Below, one piece after another: positions 25,807 to 33,453 of a DNA stretch of 64,000 bases; position 1 is the first letter of the stretch, and each line of letters begins with the position of its first letter. The position numbers were made by a program, and so were the translations under genes. Under the pieces are notes generated by a model. The model worked only from the letters and a program-made list of their open reading frames with translations. It searched no databases and was not told the DNA's origin. The stretch is from Granulicatella sp041433555 (GTDB lineage: Bacteria > Bacillota > Bacilli > Lactobacillales > Aerococcaceae): assembly GCF_041433555.1 (NCBI RefSeq), contig NZ_JAPWBR010000004.1, positions 39,352 through 103,351 of the forward strand, read 5' to 3'.

Positions 25807-27687
25807 TTATTGTAATTTTAATTTTACCATTTCTTGCAAGATGAGGTTCGCTAATTCTGCTGCCCCTGTATCGTTTGGATGAATTTCGTCTTCAAAGAGC
25901 CATTGTTTTGTATGCCCTTTGGCGTAAGTTCCCCAGTCGATTAAATGAACGTTTGGATAACGTTCTGCAGCTGCTTTTAACTGCTCATTCACTTCTTTAG
26001 CCCATTTAATTTCATAACCGGCTGTGACTAAGAAGATTTCACGGTTCCCCGTTGCTTGAATCAGAGAATCGATTTGAGAAGCCGCAAAAGCCCCATTCGA
26101 ACCGAGGACGAATACCACGGTTTGAGAAAGTCGACCTTGTTGCGCAAGCTTCTGAACGATTGGCGTACTGTAATACAACTGACGTCCCACTTCTCCGTCC
26201 ACATAGGCATTCGGGAAGACTTCGCGAAGTTTATTCGCAGACGCTAGTAACACTGAGTCACCCACAAACGTAATCGGCGTTTGCTTCACCTGCTGTTCCG
26301 TGTTGGCTTTCGCTTCATTACTAATCGTCGTTGTTCCTTCTGTTGTCGGTTCGGCCGTCGTCTCTTGTAAGAGCGCTTGGTTTTGACGAATCTTCTCCTC
26401 AACCTCTTGTACGGCTGAGTTTTGATTCTTTTCTTGTGCAAATCCAAGACCTGCAAGCCCGATACAAATCACATACATGAGTGAGAACACGAGTCCAAAT
26501 TGCTTCATACCTTTTGGAAGATTCGATTTTCCATAGGCCGTTAAATTATACGGACTATGCGCTTGTCCAATCGGAAGAACGAAGCGGTCTCGTTCAAACA
26601 GTTGATACGTGATTTCCGCCATCACAAAAATTAATGCAAATTGAATTCCTACTGATAACCACTGTTCATTAATCTCACGTAAAAACGTTGGCGCAATCAG
26701 ATGAATCGGATAGAACCATAAGTAGTATGAGAAACTTCTCTTTCCAAAGAACGTAAATCCTTTGAAGCTGAAGAGGTAATGAACCCCCACACCCTCGCGA
26801 ATCGTACAAGAGAGAAGAAGCATCATCACAAAAGATGAAATAAACATCATCATATAATACACTTCTGCTTGCGTTCCATTGAACGTTGTAAACATCCAGC
26901 CTAAAGCTCCTAAACAAATGAGGCTCAATGCGTTTGGAACAACAGAGCCTGATTCTCGCTCAGGAAGTAGTAATTTTCCTTCATGAATGTAACTAAGTAA
27001 TGCCCCGAATGTGAACGAAAACAGACGCGTTGATACTAAGTAGTACACATGAGACGGATCTTGTTCAAACCAATAGAGTGCTGCCATTCCCGCTGCAGAC
27101 GCGAGCGTCAAGAATGCGAGTAACGCGAACTCCTGCATTCTGAGGAAGTTCAATTTCTTCATCAGTTTTCGAAGCAGATACCCTACGATTAATAATTGCA
27201 CATAAAGGGATACATACCAGAGATGCACAAACGGACTCGGATTCGCCGATTGCACAAAGTATGATTGTTGAGAGAAAATTTGATAATCATTATTCACGAA
27301 GAATATTGCCGAAAGCGCCATGCCTCGGATATTAGAAAGTAATTGCGGTGCCGCCACGAATAAAAACGCGACCGTCACGACAATCATAAAGAGCATCGGG
27401 AAGAACATTCTCTTCAAACTTCTCACTGGGAAACGCTCTTTATAATCTTCCGCGAATGTTTTGATATTATTCCGGAACGTCAAGTAGCCTCCGACCACTA
27501 AAAATCCATTAACGGCTAAAAATCCGCCCGGTAATAAATGTTGGAAATAATAATATGTAATAATTGCTAGTATAAAAAAACCTTTCAAGCCATCGAATGC
27601 CGCACTCCGTTTTTTCTCTTTTTGCTTGGGAGGATGTGGGTGCGTCGGTGCTTGAGAAGGTGTTGTTTGATAATTCATAGTCCCCAC
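25807..27687 (-). CDS. OatA-like membrane acyltransferase with SGNH domain, altered active site
   Basis: A 626-residue protein: about ten membrane helices of the acyltransferase-3 family (about 30-410) and an extracellular SGNH esterase-like domain (about 460-626) with GDSV, GSNG and DEIHPND motifs. Such fusions O-acetylate peptidoglycan or other wall polymers. The SGNH triad looks intact. In the membrane domain the usual YH..PGGFxGVD pattern reads YYYFQHLLPGGFLAVN, so the conserved His is Tyr and the Asp is Asn; the DGLRG Arg is Lys. The start is GTG at 27687 with GGAG 7 bases upstream. It may be a divergent acetyltransferase or partly inactive. Confidence 0.82.
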   Translation of the reverse strand: MGTMNYQTTPSQAPTHPHPPKQKEKKRSAAFDGLKGFFILAIITYYYFQHLLPGGFLAVNGFLVVGGYLTFRNNIKTFAEDYKERFPVRSLKRMFFPMLFMIVVTVAFLFVAAPQLLSNIRGMALSAIFFVNNDYQIFSQQSYFVQSANPSPFVHLWYVSLYVQLLIVGYLLRKLMKKLNFLRMQEFALLAFLTLASAAGMAALYWFEQDPSHVYYLVSTRLFSFTFGALLSYIHEGKLLLPERESGSVVPNALSLICLGALGWMFTTFNGTQAEVYYMMMFISSFVMMLLLSCTIREGVGVHYLFSFKGFTFFGKRSFSYYLWFYPIHLIAPTFLREINEQWLSVGIQFALIFVMAEITYQLFERDRFVLPIGQAHSPYNLTAYGKSNLPKGMKQFGLVFSLMYVICIGLAGLGFAQEKNQNSAVQEVEEKIRQNQALLQETTAEPTTEGTTTISNEAKANTEQQVKQTPITFVGDSVLLASANKLREVFPNAYVDGEVGRQLYYSTPIVQKLAQQGRLSQTVVFVLGSNGAFAASQIDSLIQATGNREIFLVTAGYEIKWAKEVNEQLKAAAERYPNVHLIDWGTYAKGHTKQWLFEDEIHPNDTGAAELANLILQEMVKLKLQ

Positions 27688-27840
27688 TGTTTTTCTCCAT
27701 TCCTAAAACTCCTATTTATTATAGCTCAAAACCACTACACTTGGATACTAGGAACATTACATTTTTGTTAATTTTAAGAAAACAGTTTCCAGTTGTTTCT
27801 GAAGCGTGAACAAAGGTCCATTGTGTCTATAAAAAACACA

Positions 27841-27871
27841 AAAAAAGCTAGGCAAAAATTCGCCTAGCTTT
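27841..27871 (-). terminator. Terminator of the apbE-FMN reductase operon
   Basis: On the minus strand, AAGCTAGGC and GCCTAGCTT pair around GAATTTTT and are followed by TTTTTTTGTG. Confidence 0.92.
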
Positions 27872-27884
27872 CTCGCTTTAAATT

Positions 27885-29156
27885 TTAGTGTTCTGAAGCA
27901 CCACTTGTTGCATCTACTGCTTGTGCTTGAGCTGGAGCTGAGTGTCCGCTATCTGAAGCACCACTTGTTGCATCTGCTGCAGGAGCTGGAGCTGAATGTC
28001 CGCTGTTTGAAGCGCCACTTGTTGCGTCCGCTACAGGTGCAGCACCATTTGCGCTTACTAAACGTTGGCCAGTTGTTTGTAAGTACCAATCTAACCATGG
28101 TTTGAAGTCAAATACGATTTCGTTGATTCCAGCGTAAGAACCATCAGGATAGTACATTGCTTGGTAGTTGTGTACGTTGATGATTTCTGGTGGAGTGTTT
28201 GGAACGATTGTACGGAAGTAATCCACGTTACCTGCACGTAAGTTCGCAATGAGGTATTCCACATTTTTGAATGTACGTGGTGGGTGAACTGTTCCTAAAC
28301 GGTTACCAGATTGAGCTGGCACACGTGGAGCCAACATTTTGTTTGCTGGTTTGTTGAAGTTATAGTACAAGAATTGGTTGTTGTCATCGGCATATGTCAC
28401 TTCAAATGGTAATGCTTTTAAGAACATATCGATTTGGTCAACCGTTAATAAACCGTGGTCTAAGCGAACATAGTCGTTTCCTTGAGCAGCACCAACGATT
28501 TCACTTGCTTTTTCAACCCATTCTGGATCATCTGGATCTACGCCTTGAACTGTTGTTGCAATTGGGTTTGTGCAGTCTAAATCTTCTGGCGGTGTTGGTA
28601 ATGGTTTGCGTAACACTTTTACAACCTCCACATATTTCACGAAGTTTTCTAAGCATGAACGTAAGAACGCTACTGTTCCTTCGCTCTTAATGTTTCCTTC
28701 TTCATCAAATGCTTCTTTTGCTTTTCCTAATAAGAATTCGTTCCCTGGTAATACATATGCGTTTACCCCTGGAGCGTCCAAGATTTTACGTAAATGCACT
28801 TGCGCACGTGAAGTCCCTTGATCATAGTGAGAAGCTCCCATAATCATGACAGGTTTGTTTTCGAATGGGTGTAAGTTGAATGACATCCATTCTAATGTGC
28901 TCTTCAACGCAGCTGTGATTGTGTGGTTGTGTTCAGGTGTAGCGATAATCACACCATCTGCACGAATTAATTTGTTGTACATGTATTGTACTGGGAAACT
29001 CTTAGATTGATCTTCGTCTTGGTTGAACATTGGAATATCTTTAATTTCTAAGATTTCAAACTCGAATAAGTCACTGAATTTCTTTTCGATAAATTGTAAT
29101 AATAAACGGTTATGCGAAAATTCCGCATTTGATCCTACGATACCAATAATTTTCAT
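27885..29156 (-). CDS. NAD(P)H:FMN reductase-PAS fusion with three C-terminal flavinylation motifs
   Basis: A 423-residue cytoplasmic protein with no signal peptide. Residues 1-180 are a flavodoxin-like NAD(P)H:FMN reductase (GIVGSNAEFSHNRLLL, ATPEHNHTITAALKS, MGASHYDQGTSRAQ). Residues about 235-365 resemble the PAS domain at the end of DUF438 proteins (LPFEVTYADDNNQFLYY, VHPPRTFKNVEYLI). Residues 377-423 hold three copies of DATSGAS in an Ala/Pro/Ser linker with SGHSAPA. DATSGAS fits Dxx(S/T)GA(T/S), the site where ApbE links FMN to Ser or Thr in NqrC, RnfG and related proteins. With apbE in the same operon, I infer a carrier of up to three covalent FMNs plus the reductase flavin. Confidence 0.85.
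   Translation of the reverse strand: MKIIGIVGSNAEFSHNRLLLQFIEKKFSDLFEFEILEIKDIPMFNQDEDQSKSFPVQYMYNKLIRADGVIIATPEHNHTITAALKSTLEWMSFNLHPFENKPVMIMGASHYDQGTSRAQVHLRKILDAPGVNAYVLPGNEFLLGKAKEAFDEEGNIKSEGTVAFLRSCLENFVKYVEVVKVLRKPLPTPPEDLDCTNPIATTVQGVDPDDPEWVEKASEIVGAAQGNDYVRLDHGLLTVDQIDMFLKALPFEVTYADDNNQFLYYNFNKPANKMLAPRVPAQSGNRLGTVHPPRTFKNVEYLIANLRAGNVDYFRTIVPNTPPEIINVHNYQAMYYPDGSYAGINEIVFDFKPWLDWYLQTTGQRLVSANGAAPVADATSGASNSGHSAPAPAADATSGASDSGHSAPAQAQAVDATSGASEH
27894..28028 (-). repeat. Three tandem flavinylation-motif repeats
   Basis: Codons 377-383, 395-401 and 415-421 of the reductase-PAS gene each encode DATSGAS; spacers of 11 and 13 residues carry SGHSAPA. The repeats are close but not identical at DNA level, as expected for duplicated units kept by selection. 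Confidence 0.88.
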
Positions 29157-29172
29157 TTTCTACTGTCACTCC

Positions 29173-29787
29173 TTATTTTTTAGAACTGTCCCATGAGAAG
29201 TTTTTCGCTTCTTTTTCACGAGCTTCGTTTGCACGAACTAATTGTTTTGTAATTTCAATGAATAATAAGTAATCTTCGAAAATCTTTTCTAATTTTTCAA
29301 CAGTTGCTGTATCTTTTAAGTTACCTTCTTCGTCGAATGCTTGTAAGGCGTGACCTAATAAGAATTCATCACTTGGTAAAACACGTGCTTTAATTTCTGG
29401 CGCGTTTAAGATTTGACGTAATTGACTTTGTGCACGTGAAGAACCTAATGTTCCGTAAGATGCCCCTGTAATCATGACAGGTTTATTTAATAATGGATAG
29501 ATACCATAAGATAACCATGCTAAGGCGTTCATTAATACAGCTGGGCATGAGTGGTCATATTCTGGTGTACTAATGATGACTCCATCCGCTGCAGCGATTT
29601 TATCTGCAATTGCTTGTGCTTCTTGTGGCACTACTTTTGGAGTTGGTTTGTTGAACATTGGAATGTCTTTAATTTCGACTAGTTCAATTTCCGCCTGTTC
29701 TGAAAAATGTTTTTGAATGTATTGTAATAGTTGACGGTTTGTTGATTTTTTAGAGTTTGTTCCGACTAAACCGATTAATTTAACCAT
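29173..29787 (-). CDS. NAD(P)H-dependent FMN reductase
   Basis: A 204-residue flavodoxin-fold reductase (GLVGTNSKKSTNRQLLQYIQ, STPEYDHSCPAVLMNALAWL, ITGASYGTLGSSRAQ). It is about 45 percent similar by eye to the N-terminal domain of the next gene but lacks the PAS and repeat regions. The ATG at 29787 follows GGAAG and overlaps the apbE end by 8 bases, so the genes are coupled. It may supply reduced flavin to, or load electrons on, the flavinylated partner. Confidence 0.87.
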   Translation of the reverse strand: MVKLIGLVGTNSKKSTNRQLLQYIQKHFSEQAEIELVEIKDIPMFNKPTPKVVPQEAQAIADKIAAADGVIISTPEYDHSCPAVLMNALAWLSYGIYPLLNKPVMITGASYGTLGSSRAQSQLRQILNAPEIKARVLPSDEFLLGHALQAFDEEGNLKDTATVEKLEKIFEDYLLFIEITKQLVRANEAREKEAKNFSWDSSKK

Positions 29788-30748
29788 TTGAGTACTTCCT
29801 TTCGAGTAATTGAATCTTTGAAGCCAGTCCTGATGTGTAGAAGATACGATCATCTTCTAAAATCAACACAGCTTCGATGTTAGGGTGTTGTTCCACTTCG
29901 AATAAGATTTCGTGTGCTTTTTTCCCAAAAAGTCTAGTCGTCCATATCTCACAATCCACGGATTGCTTCGATACAATCGTCAGACTCGCAACGTCTGTTT
30001 CTGCTGGATATCCAGTATGAGGGTCCAAAATATGATGGTATTTCTTTCCATCCACTTCTAGTACCCGTTCGTAGACACCTGATGTCACAATCGACTCATC
30101 TTGAATCGGAAGAAGCGCCACATTTTCTCCACGCAGGAGTTTAGGGTTTTGAATTCCAATCCACCAATTCCCATCTTCATGATGAACAGCTGGCCCTAGT
30201 GTAAGAACATTCCCACCAAGATTAATGAGCGCAGAAGAGACTCCTTGCTCTTTTAGCTGCTCTATCACCAAGTCGGCAATATACCCTTTGGCAATACAAC
30301 CAAGGTCGATTCGCATTCCTTCTTCCAACAGAAAAATCGTCTGACTCTCTTCATTCAGTTCGACTTTCGTTGCATCGGTCAGTTGCAGTTTGGCATTAAT
30401 CTCTTCATCCGTTGGTACTCGTGCATCACTAAAGCCCACGCGCCATGTCTGAACAACTGGGCCAATCAAGATATTCATCCGACTTCCCGCAGCTAAACTG
30501 TTTTCCAGTCCTATTTTTACTAAATGAAAAATCTCTGGATGAACACAAACTGCATGTTTCCCCGCTGCCAAATTCACGGCCATTAGCTCTGAAGTTGGGT
30601 CATTTGCGCTAAAACGATGTTCATATCGCTTCAATTGCTCGAAAACTTCAGCCACTAAACGCTCGCCTTCTGGATGCGCAATTTTCAATTCGATGACGGT
30701 TCCCATCAATCGAATGGTACCTGTATGATACTGTTCCAAAACTGCCAT
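29780..30748 (-). CDS. apbE: FAD:protein FMN transferase (ApbE), cytoplasmic type
   Basis: A 322-residue ApbE protein that moves FMN from FAD to Ser/Thr of target proteins. Motifs: LMGTVIELKI, RFSANDPTSELMAVN, IDLGCIAKGYIADLV, SALINLGGNVLTLG, ITSGVYER-like IVTSGVYERV, HHILDPHTGYPAETDV. No signal peptide or lipobox is present, unlike exported ApbE, so it acts in the cytoplasm. The ATG at 30748 has a close AGGAG; a TTG at 30796 with AAGGAG is possible but would translate through the Rex-like site. It is the first gene of an operon with two FMN reductases, the last bearing ApbE target motifs. Confidence 0.9.
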   Translation of the reverse strand: MAVLEQYHTGTIRLMGTVIELKIAHPEGERLVAEVFEQLKRYEHRFSANDPTSELMAVNLAAGKHAVCVHPEIFHLVKIGLENSLAAGSRMNILIGPVVQTWRVGFSDARVPTDEEINAKLQLTDATKVELNEESQTIFLLEEGMRIDLGCIAKGYIADLVIEQLKEQGVSSALINLGGNVLTLGPAVHHEDGNWWIGIQNPKLLRGENVALLPIQDESIVTSGVYERVLEVDGKKYHHILDPHTGYPAETDVASLTIVSKQSVDCEIWTTRLFGKKAHEILFEVEQHPNIEAVLILEDDRIFYTSGLASKIQLLERKYSNG

Positions 30749-30764
30749 TTCTCCTAAACGAATT

Positions 30765-30782
30765 TTGTGATAAAAGTCACAG
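30765..30782. promoter_or_regulatory. Rex-like operator before apbE
   Basis: TTGTGA-TAAAAG-TCACAG matches the Gram-positive Rex site TTGTGA-N6-TCACAA at 11 of 12 fixed positions. It lies in the leader, 17 bases upstream of the apbE ATG. Rex represses when NAD+ is high relative to NADH, so the operon would be induced when NADH accumulates. Confidence 0.6.
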
Positions 30783-30820
30783 AAACGCCTACACAAAAGC
30801 GTTTTCTACTCCTTACTTTG

Positions 30821-30849
30821 AATGTAACACAGTGGAAATTAAATTTCAA
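30821..30849 (-). promoter_or_regulatory. Probable apbE operon promoter
   Basis: On the minus strand, TTGAAA, 17 bases, TACATT. The predicted start is about 30814, giving a leader of roughly 65 bases that includes the Rex-like site. Confidence 0.5.
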
Positions 30850-30871
30850 GAGCGCAGGCCCATTCTTCCCA

Positions 30872-30908
30872 ATAAAAATATGCATAAGAAAACTATTCTC
30901 ATGCATAT
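30872..30908 (-). terminator. Terminator of the TMEM175-like gene
   Basis: On the minus strand, ATATGCAT and ATGCATAT pair (with partial pairing inside) and are followed by TTTTATT, 20 bases after the stop. Confidence 0.75.
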
Positions 30909-30927
30909 AATCCTTATTTATTAAATT

Positions 30928-31506
30928 TTATTTACGGAATTGATTTGGAATAACGAATCCACAAAGGGTGATAAACACTGCCAAACTGGTTCCAATCGGA
31001 AAAATAGTTGCTGAACAAATAAGTCCGCTTAGCTTCAATAGAATATCCCACTTTATCCACCTATTACGCTGTTCCCTCAATCGTTGTAACTCGTCAGTCG
31101 GATTAACCTCAGAAACCGTTCTATAAAAACTTAATGTCGCTGTAGTGATGAGCAAAACAATGATTCCATAAAACACCTGCACGGTTGGATTATAAAAATC
31201 CATCGCAATTAGACTTGTTGCATATGGGAATAGAGAAGCAAAAAATAACATAATTACGGTCGCCCAAACTGTCTTTTGCGTAATTTTTTCAGTTCTATGA
31301 GAAAACGCATGCAGATTCACCCACATAGCCCCTAACCAGAAGAAGGACAATGCATATGCAAAAAAGTTTTCACGCAGTTCCCATAATCCTTGCCAATCAA
31401 GAGTCTTCGGTTTATCTAATTCCAATACTAAAATCGTCATAATAATGGCAATCACCGCATCAATAAATGCACTCAACCGTTCTTGCCCCATTGTTTGTCG
31501 TTCCAT
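30928..31506 (-). CDS. TMEM175-family (DUF1211) membrane protein
   Basis: A 192-residue protein with six hydrophobic segments. Its first helix carries the family motif RLSAFIDAVIAIIMTILVLEL, which in bacterial TMEM175 lines a potassium-selective pore (usual form FSDGVxAI). The second motif FFWLGAMWVNLHAFSHR also fits. Bacterial members have one six-helix repeat and act as tetramers. The ATG at 31506 has GGAG 7 bases upstream. It has its own terminator; repeat copy D lies upstream. Confidence 0.82.
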   Translation of the reverse strand: MERQTMGQERLSAFIDAVIAIIMTILVLELDKPKTLDWQGLWELRENFFAYALSFFWLGAMWVNLHAFSHRTEKITQKTVWATVIMLFFASLFPYATSLIAMDFYNPTVQVFYGIIVLLITTATLSFYRTVSEVNPTDELQRLREQRNRWIKWDILLKLSGLICSATIFPIGTSLAVFITLCGFVIPNQFRK

Positions 31507-31632
31507 AAGATCACTCCTTACTACAATCACCATTTTACACTATTTCGTATCAAAAAAGCACTACAGCCGAAGCCTGCTCCTTAAGAGAAGCAATGAAACT
31601 TATTTTGATCTGTTATAAAGTTCAGGTTTCCT

Positions 31633-31830
31633 CGAGGGACTACAGAAAAAGCACTTTGGATTCTATAATAACAACAATAGCGACGAGTAACCGATGCGAA
31701 TTAGATTCTCTTGAAAATTTATTTTCTAGAGAATCTTTGAGGCTCGGTAGGCGTAAGACCTAGGCTTACGCCGGTATAGCTGTTGTCGTTATTATGAAGA
31801 TATCCAAAGGGCTTGAATGTAGTCCCTACG
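31633..31830 (+). repeat. Intergenic hairpin element, copy D
   Basis: Full copy. Outer arms run from CGAGGGACTAC to GTAGTCCCTACG and pair through CTTTGGAT and ATAATAAC. Hairpin 1 has a different sequence from copies A-C (AGATTCTC..GAGAATCT), the core is GAGGCTCGGTAGG, and hairpin 2 is GGCGTAAG / CTTACGCC with loop ACCTAGG. It fills the gap between the TMEM175-like and zinc ribbon genes (31507-31839); no promoter is clear there. Confidence 0.85.
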
Positions 31831-31839
31831 GGACTCCCA

Positions 31840-32169
31840 TTAAATCTTTTTAACAAACTCAGATTTAAGTTTCATTGCGCCAAATCCATCTATCTTACAA
31901 TCGATATTATGATCGCCTTCCACGATGCGAATATTCTTCACGCGTGTACCTTGCTTAATATCTTTCGGAGCGCCTTTTACTTTCAAGTCTTTGATAACTG
32001 TTACAGTATCGCCATCTTGTAATTTATTTCCGTTAGCATCGATGGCTACTGGACCTTCTTCAACTTCTGAACCAGGTTCCCATTCATACGCACATTCCGG
32101 GCATACTAATAATACGCCATCTTCGTATGTGTATTCTGAACCACATTTAGGGCAATTTGGTAATGACAT
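31840..32169 (-). CDS. PhnA/YjdM-family zinc ribbon protein
   Basis: A 109-residue protein with an N-terminal zinc ribbon (CPKCG..CPEC, residues about 6-28) and a C-terminal SH3-like PhnA domain (DGDTVTVIKDLKVKGAP..GDHNIDCKIDGFGAMKLKSEFVKK). The family was named after E. coli PhnA but is not tied to phosphonate use in most bacteria; its role is unknown. The second ATG (32169) has AAGGA at suitable spacing. Its 3' end is 10 bases from repeat copy D. Confidence 0.85.
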   Translation of the reverse strand: MSLPNCPKCGSEYTYEDGVLLVCPECAYEWEPGSEVEEGPVAIDANGNKLQDGDTVTVIKDLKVKGAPKDIKQGTRVKNIRIVEGDHNIDCKIDGFGAMKLKSEFVKKI

Positions 32170-32200
32170 TTTCATTCCTTCTTTCTTTTAAAAATTCGTC

Positions 32201-33442
32201 TTAACGACGTTTACGAATCATATCTAAAGGTTTCACTGGCTCAGTTACTTTCATCTTGCAAATCATCATTGCGTGAGGAGCTGCTTCGATTTCTTCGCCA
32301 TTTTCATCCCATAATTGTGTTAATTCTTCTTCGTGGTGACGCATTCCTGGTCCGTAGAACTCGATATGGTCTCCGACTTTGAAGTTATTACGTTGTTGCA
32401 CGGTTGCCATTTGCGTTTCTGGATCATATTCAAGCACTTGCCCAACGAAAGCATATTGAGGAATTTGACGACGTGGGCCAAATAATTGCTCTTCTTCGGT
32501 TGGAACTTGGTAGTAGAAACCAGTTGCTAATTCACGTTGCGCTGCTTTCCATAACTCGTCAATCCATTCTTGTTTACATACATAGTTATCTGGATCTTCG
32601 CAGTATGAATCAACCGCTGCACGATAAACGTTAGAAACCGTTGAAACGTAGTGAATTGATTTCATACGACCTTCAATCTTCAAGCTATCTACACCAGCTT
32701 CGATTAAGTCTGGTAAATGTTGAATCATAGATAGGTCAACGGCACTCATTGAGAATTTCTCTTCAATGCCTTCTTCGCCCGCGCCGACCATGTTCTTTTC
32801 GCCGGCAAATGGCATATCGAATAGGCCGTATTTCCAACGACAAGACTGAGCACATCCACCACGGTTAGCATCACGATGCACCATGTGGTTTGATAATACG
32901 CAACGTCCTGAATAAGAAATACACATTGCACCGTGGATAAAGGCTTCGATTTCTACATCCACTTTTTCTTGCATTTCTTTAATTTCGTCCATTGATACTT
33001 CACGCGCTAATACAACACGTTCTAATCCTTCGTCTTTCCAGAAGTTTAGCGTTTCGTAGTTGGCTGCTGAAGATTGTGTTGATAAATGGATTGGTAATCC
33101 TGGCGCTTCTGAGGCACAAATATCCATTAAGGCCATGTCACTGATGATGGCTGCATCGATACCGATGTCACGAACCGTACGGAAGAATTCTCCCGCGCCT
33201 TTTTCGTCGCCTTCGTGAGTCACCATGTTAGCGGCAATATATACTTTTGCATTATGTGCATGGGCAAAATCAACGGCTTCTTTCATTTCTGCAAAGTCGA
33301 AGTTCCCTGCACGGCTACGAAGTCCGTACGCTTCCCCACCAAGGAAAACCGCGTCAGCTCCGTATAAAATAGCTGTTTTTAGTTTTTCAAGAGTACCCGC
33401 TGGAGCAAGTACTTCAGGTTTTTTCAATATCTTTCTTCCCAT
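32201..33442 (-). CDS. trhP2: U32-family tRNA hydroxylation protein, large type
   Basis: A 413-residue peptidase U32 family protein like B. subtilis TrhP2 (YrrO), needed for prephenate-dependent hydroxylation of U34 in tRNA. The U32 signature EAFIHGAMCISYSGRCVLS is at about 165-185, with further cysteines in GGCAQSCRW that can bind an iron-sulfur cluster. The C-terminal domain (about 330-413) is the usual U32 beta-barrel. It follows the smaller paralogue by 11 bases. Confidence 0.88.
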   Translation of the reverse strand: MGRKILKKPEVLAPAGTLEKLKTAILYGADAVFLGGEAYGLRSRAGNFDFAEMKEAVDFAHAHNAKVYIAANMVTHEGDEKGAGEFFRTVRDIGIDAAIISDMALMDICASEAPGLPIHLSTQSSAANYETLNFWKDEGLERVVLAREVSMDEIKEMQEKVDVEIEAFIHGAMCISYSGRCVLSNHMVHRDANRGGCAQSCRWKYGLFDMPFAGEKNMVGAGEEGIEEKFSMSAVDLSMIQHLPDLIEAGVDSLKIEGRMKSIHYVSTVSNVYRAAVDSYCEDPDNYVCKQEWIDELWKAAQRELATGFYYQVPTEEEQLFGPRRQIPQYAFVGQVLEYDPETQMATVQQRNNFKVGDHIEFYGPGMRHHEEELTQLWDENGEEIEAAPHAMMICKMKVTEPVKPLDMIRKRR

Positions 33443-33453
33443 TTGACTCTCTC

